From assembly GCA_913043035.1 (NCBI GenBank), contig CAJWMM010000048.1, forward strand, positions 1 through 5,582: DNA of 5,582 bases. The letters run 5' to 3'. Each line of letters begins with the position of its first letter. Position 1 is the stretch's first letter. Positions 5,572-5,582 of the stretch are shown here, piece by piece. The notes beneath the pieces were generated by a model. That model had not been told where the DNA came from. It worked only from the letters and a program-made list of their open reading frames with translations, and did not search any database. The translations under genes and the position numbers were made by a program. Source of the stretch: an uncultured Gammaproteobacteria bacterium (lineage in GTDB: Bacteria > Pseudomonadota > Gammaproteobacteria > GCA-002705445 > GCA-002716945).

Positions 5572-5582
5572 AATTAATAGCT

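Noticed and set aside
1..5582. Mobile element, CRISPR array, tRNA/rRNA, toxin-antitoxin or defence system
   Set aside because: No transposase, integrase, spaced direct repeats, cloverleaf or toxin/defence domains were seen; all coding capacity is taken by housekeeping and metabolic genes.

Overview
The window is an AT-rich (roughly 30 % GC by eye), densely packed piece of bacterial chromosome. All ten protein-coding genes can be assigned to known families, and none is a mobile element, RNA gene or CRISPR. The E. coli-like L28/L33 ribosomal proteins (both of the cysteine-poor type), a Pseudomonas-type membrane fatty-acid desaturase, a PTR1-like pteridine reductase and a DUF3429 protein together point to a gammaproteobacterium. 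Low GC, 1-4 base gene overlaps and convergent genes with 0-3 bases between them suggest a streamlined genome, for example a SAR86-like marine lineage. The lineage is an inference; a host-restricted low-GC gammaproteobacterium cannot be excluded.

Layout: (1) 1-1052, forward, rsmD-coaD (16S rRNA methyltransferase and phosphopantetheine adenylyltransferase), translationally coupled. (2) 1053-1856, reverse, mutM (formamidopyrimidine-DNA glycosylase), its stop codon abutting that of coaD. (3) 1857-1914, a 58-base divergent promoter region. (4) 1915-3096, forward, a three-His-box acyl desaturase. (5) 3097-3481, reverse, rpmB-rpmG (ribosomal proteins L28 and L33); rpmG abuts the desaturase stop codon. 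(6) 3482-3560, a second divergent promoter region. (7) 3561-4824, forward, folB-folK-DUF3429, each gene overlapping the next by 1-4 bases. (8) 4828-5571, reverse, a pteridine reductase (folM/PTR1-like), convergent with the previous operon. No stretch of more than about 80 bases lacks a gene.

How the genes fit together: rpmB, rpmG, mutM and coaD form a neighbourhood also seen in E. coli and relatives; here an oppositely oriented desaturase separates rpmG from mutM. The right half is a pterin/folate module. FolB and FolK make and activate 6-hydroxymethyl-7,8-dihydropterin, and the adjacent reductase probably acts on dihydrofolate or dihydropterins. The membrane protein of unknown function (DUF3429) sits within this module. 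I found no convincing undescribed system. The points worth a second look are regulatory and architectural (face-to-face overlapping promoters, zero-spacer convergent ends, short leaders without Shine-Dalgarno), a shortened zinc knuckle in MutM, and the DUF3429/folate association.
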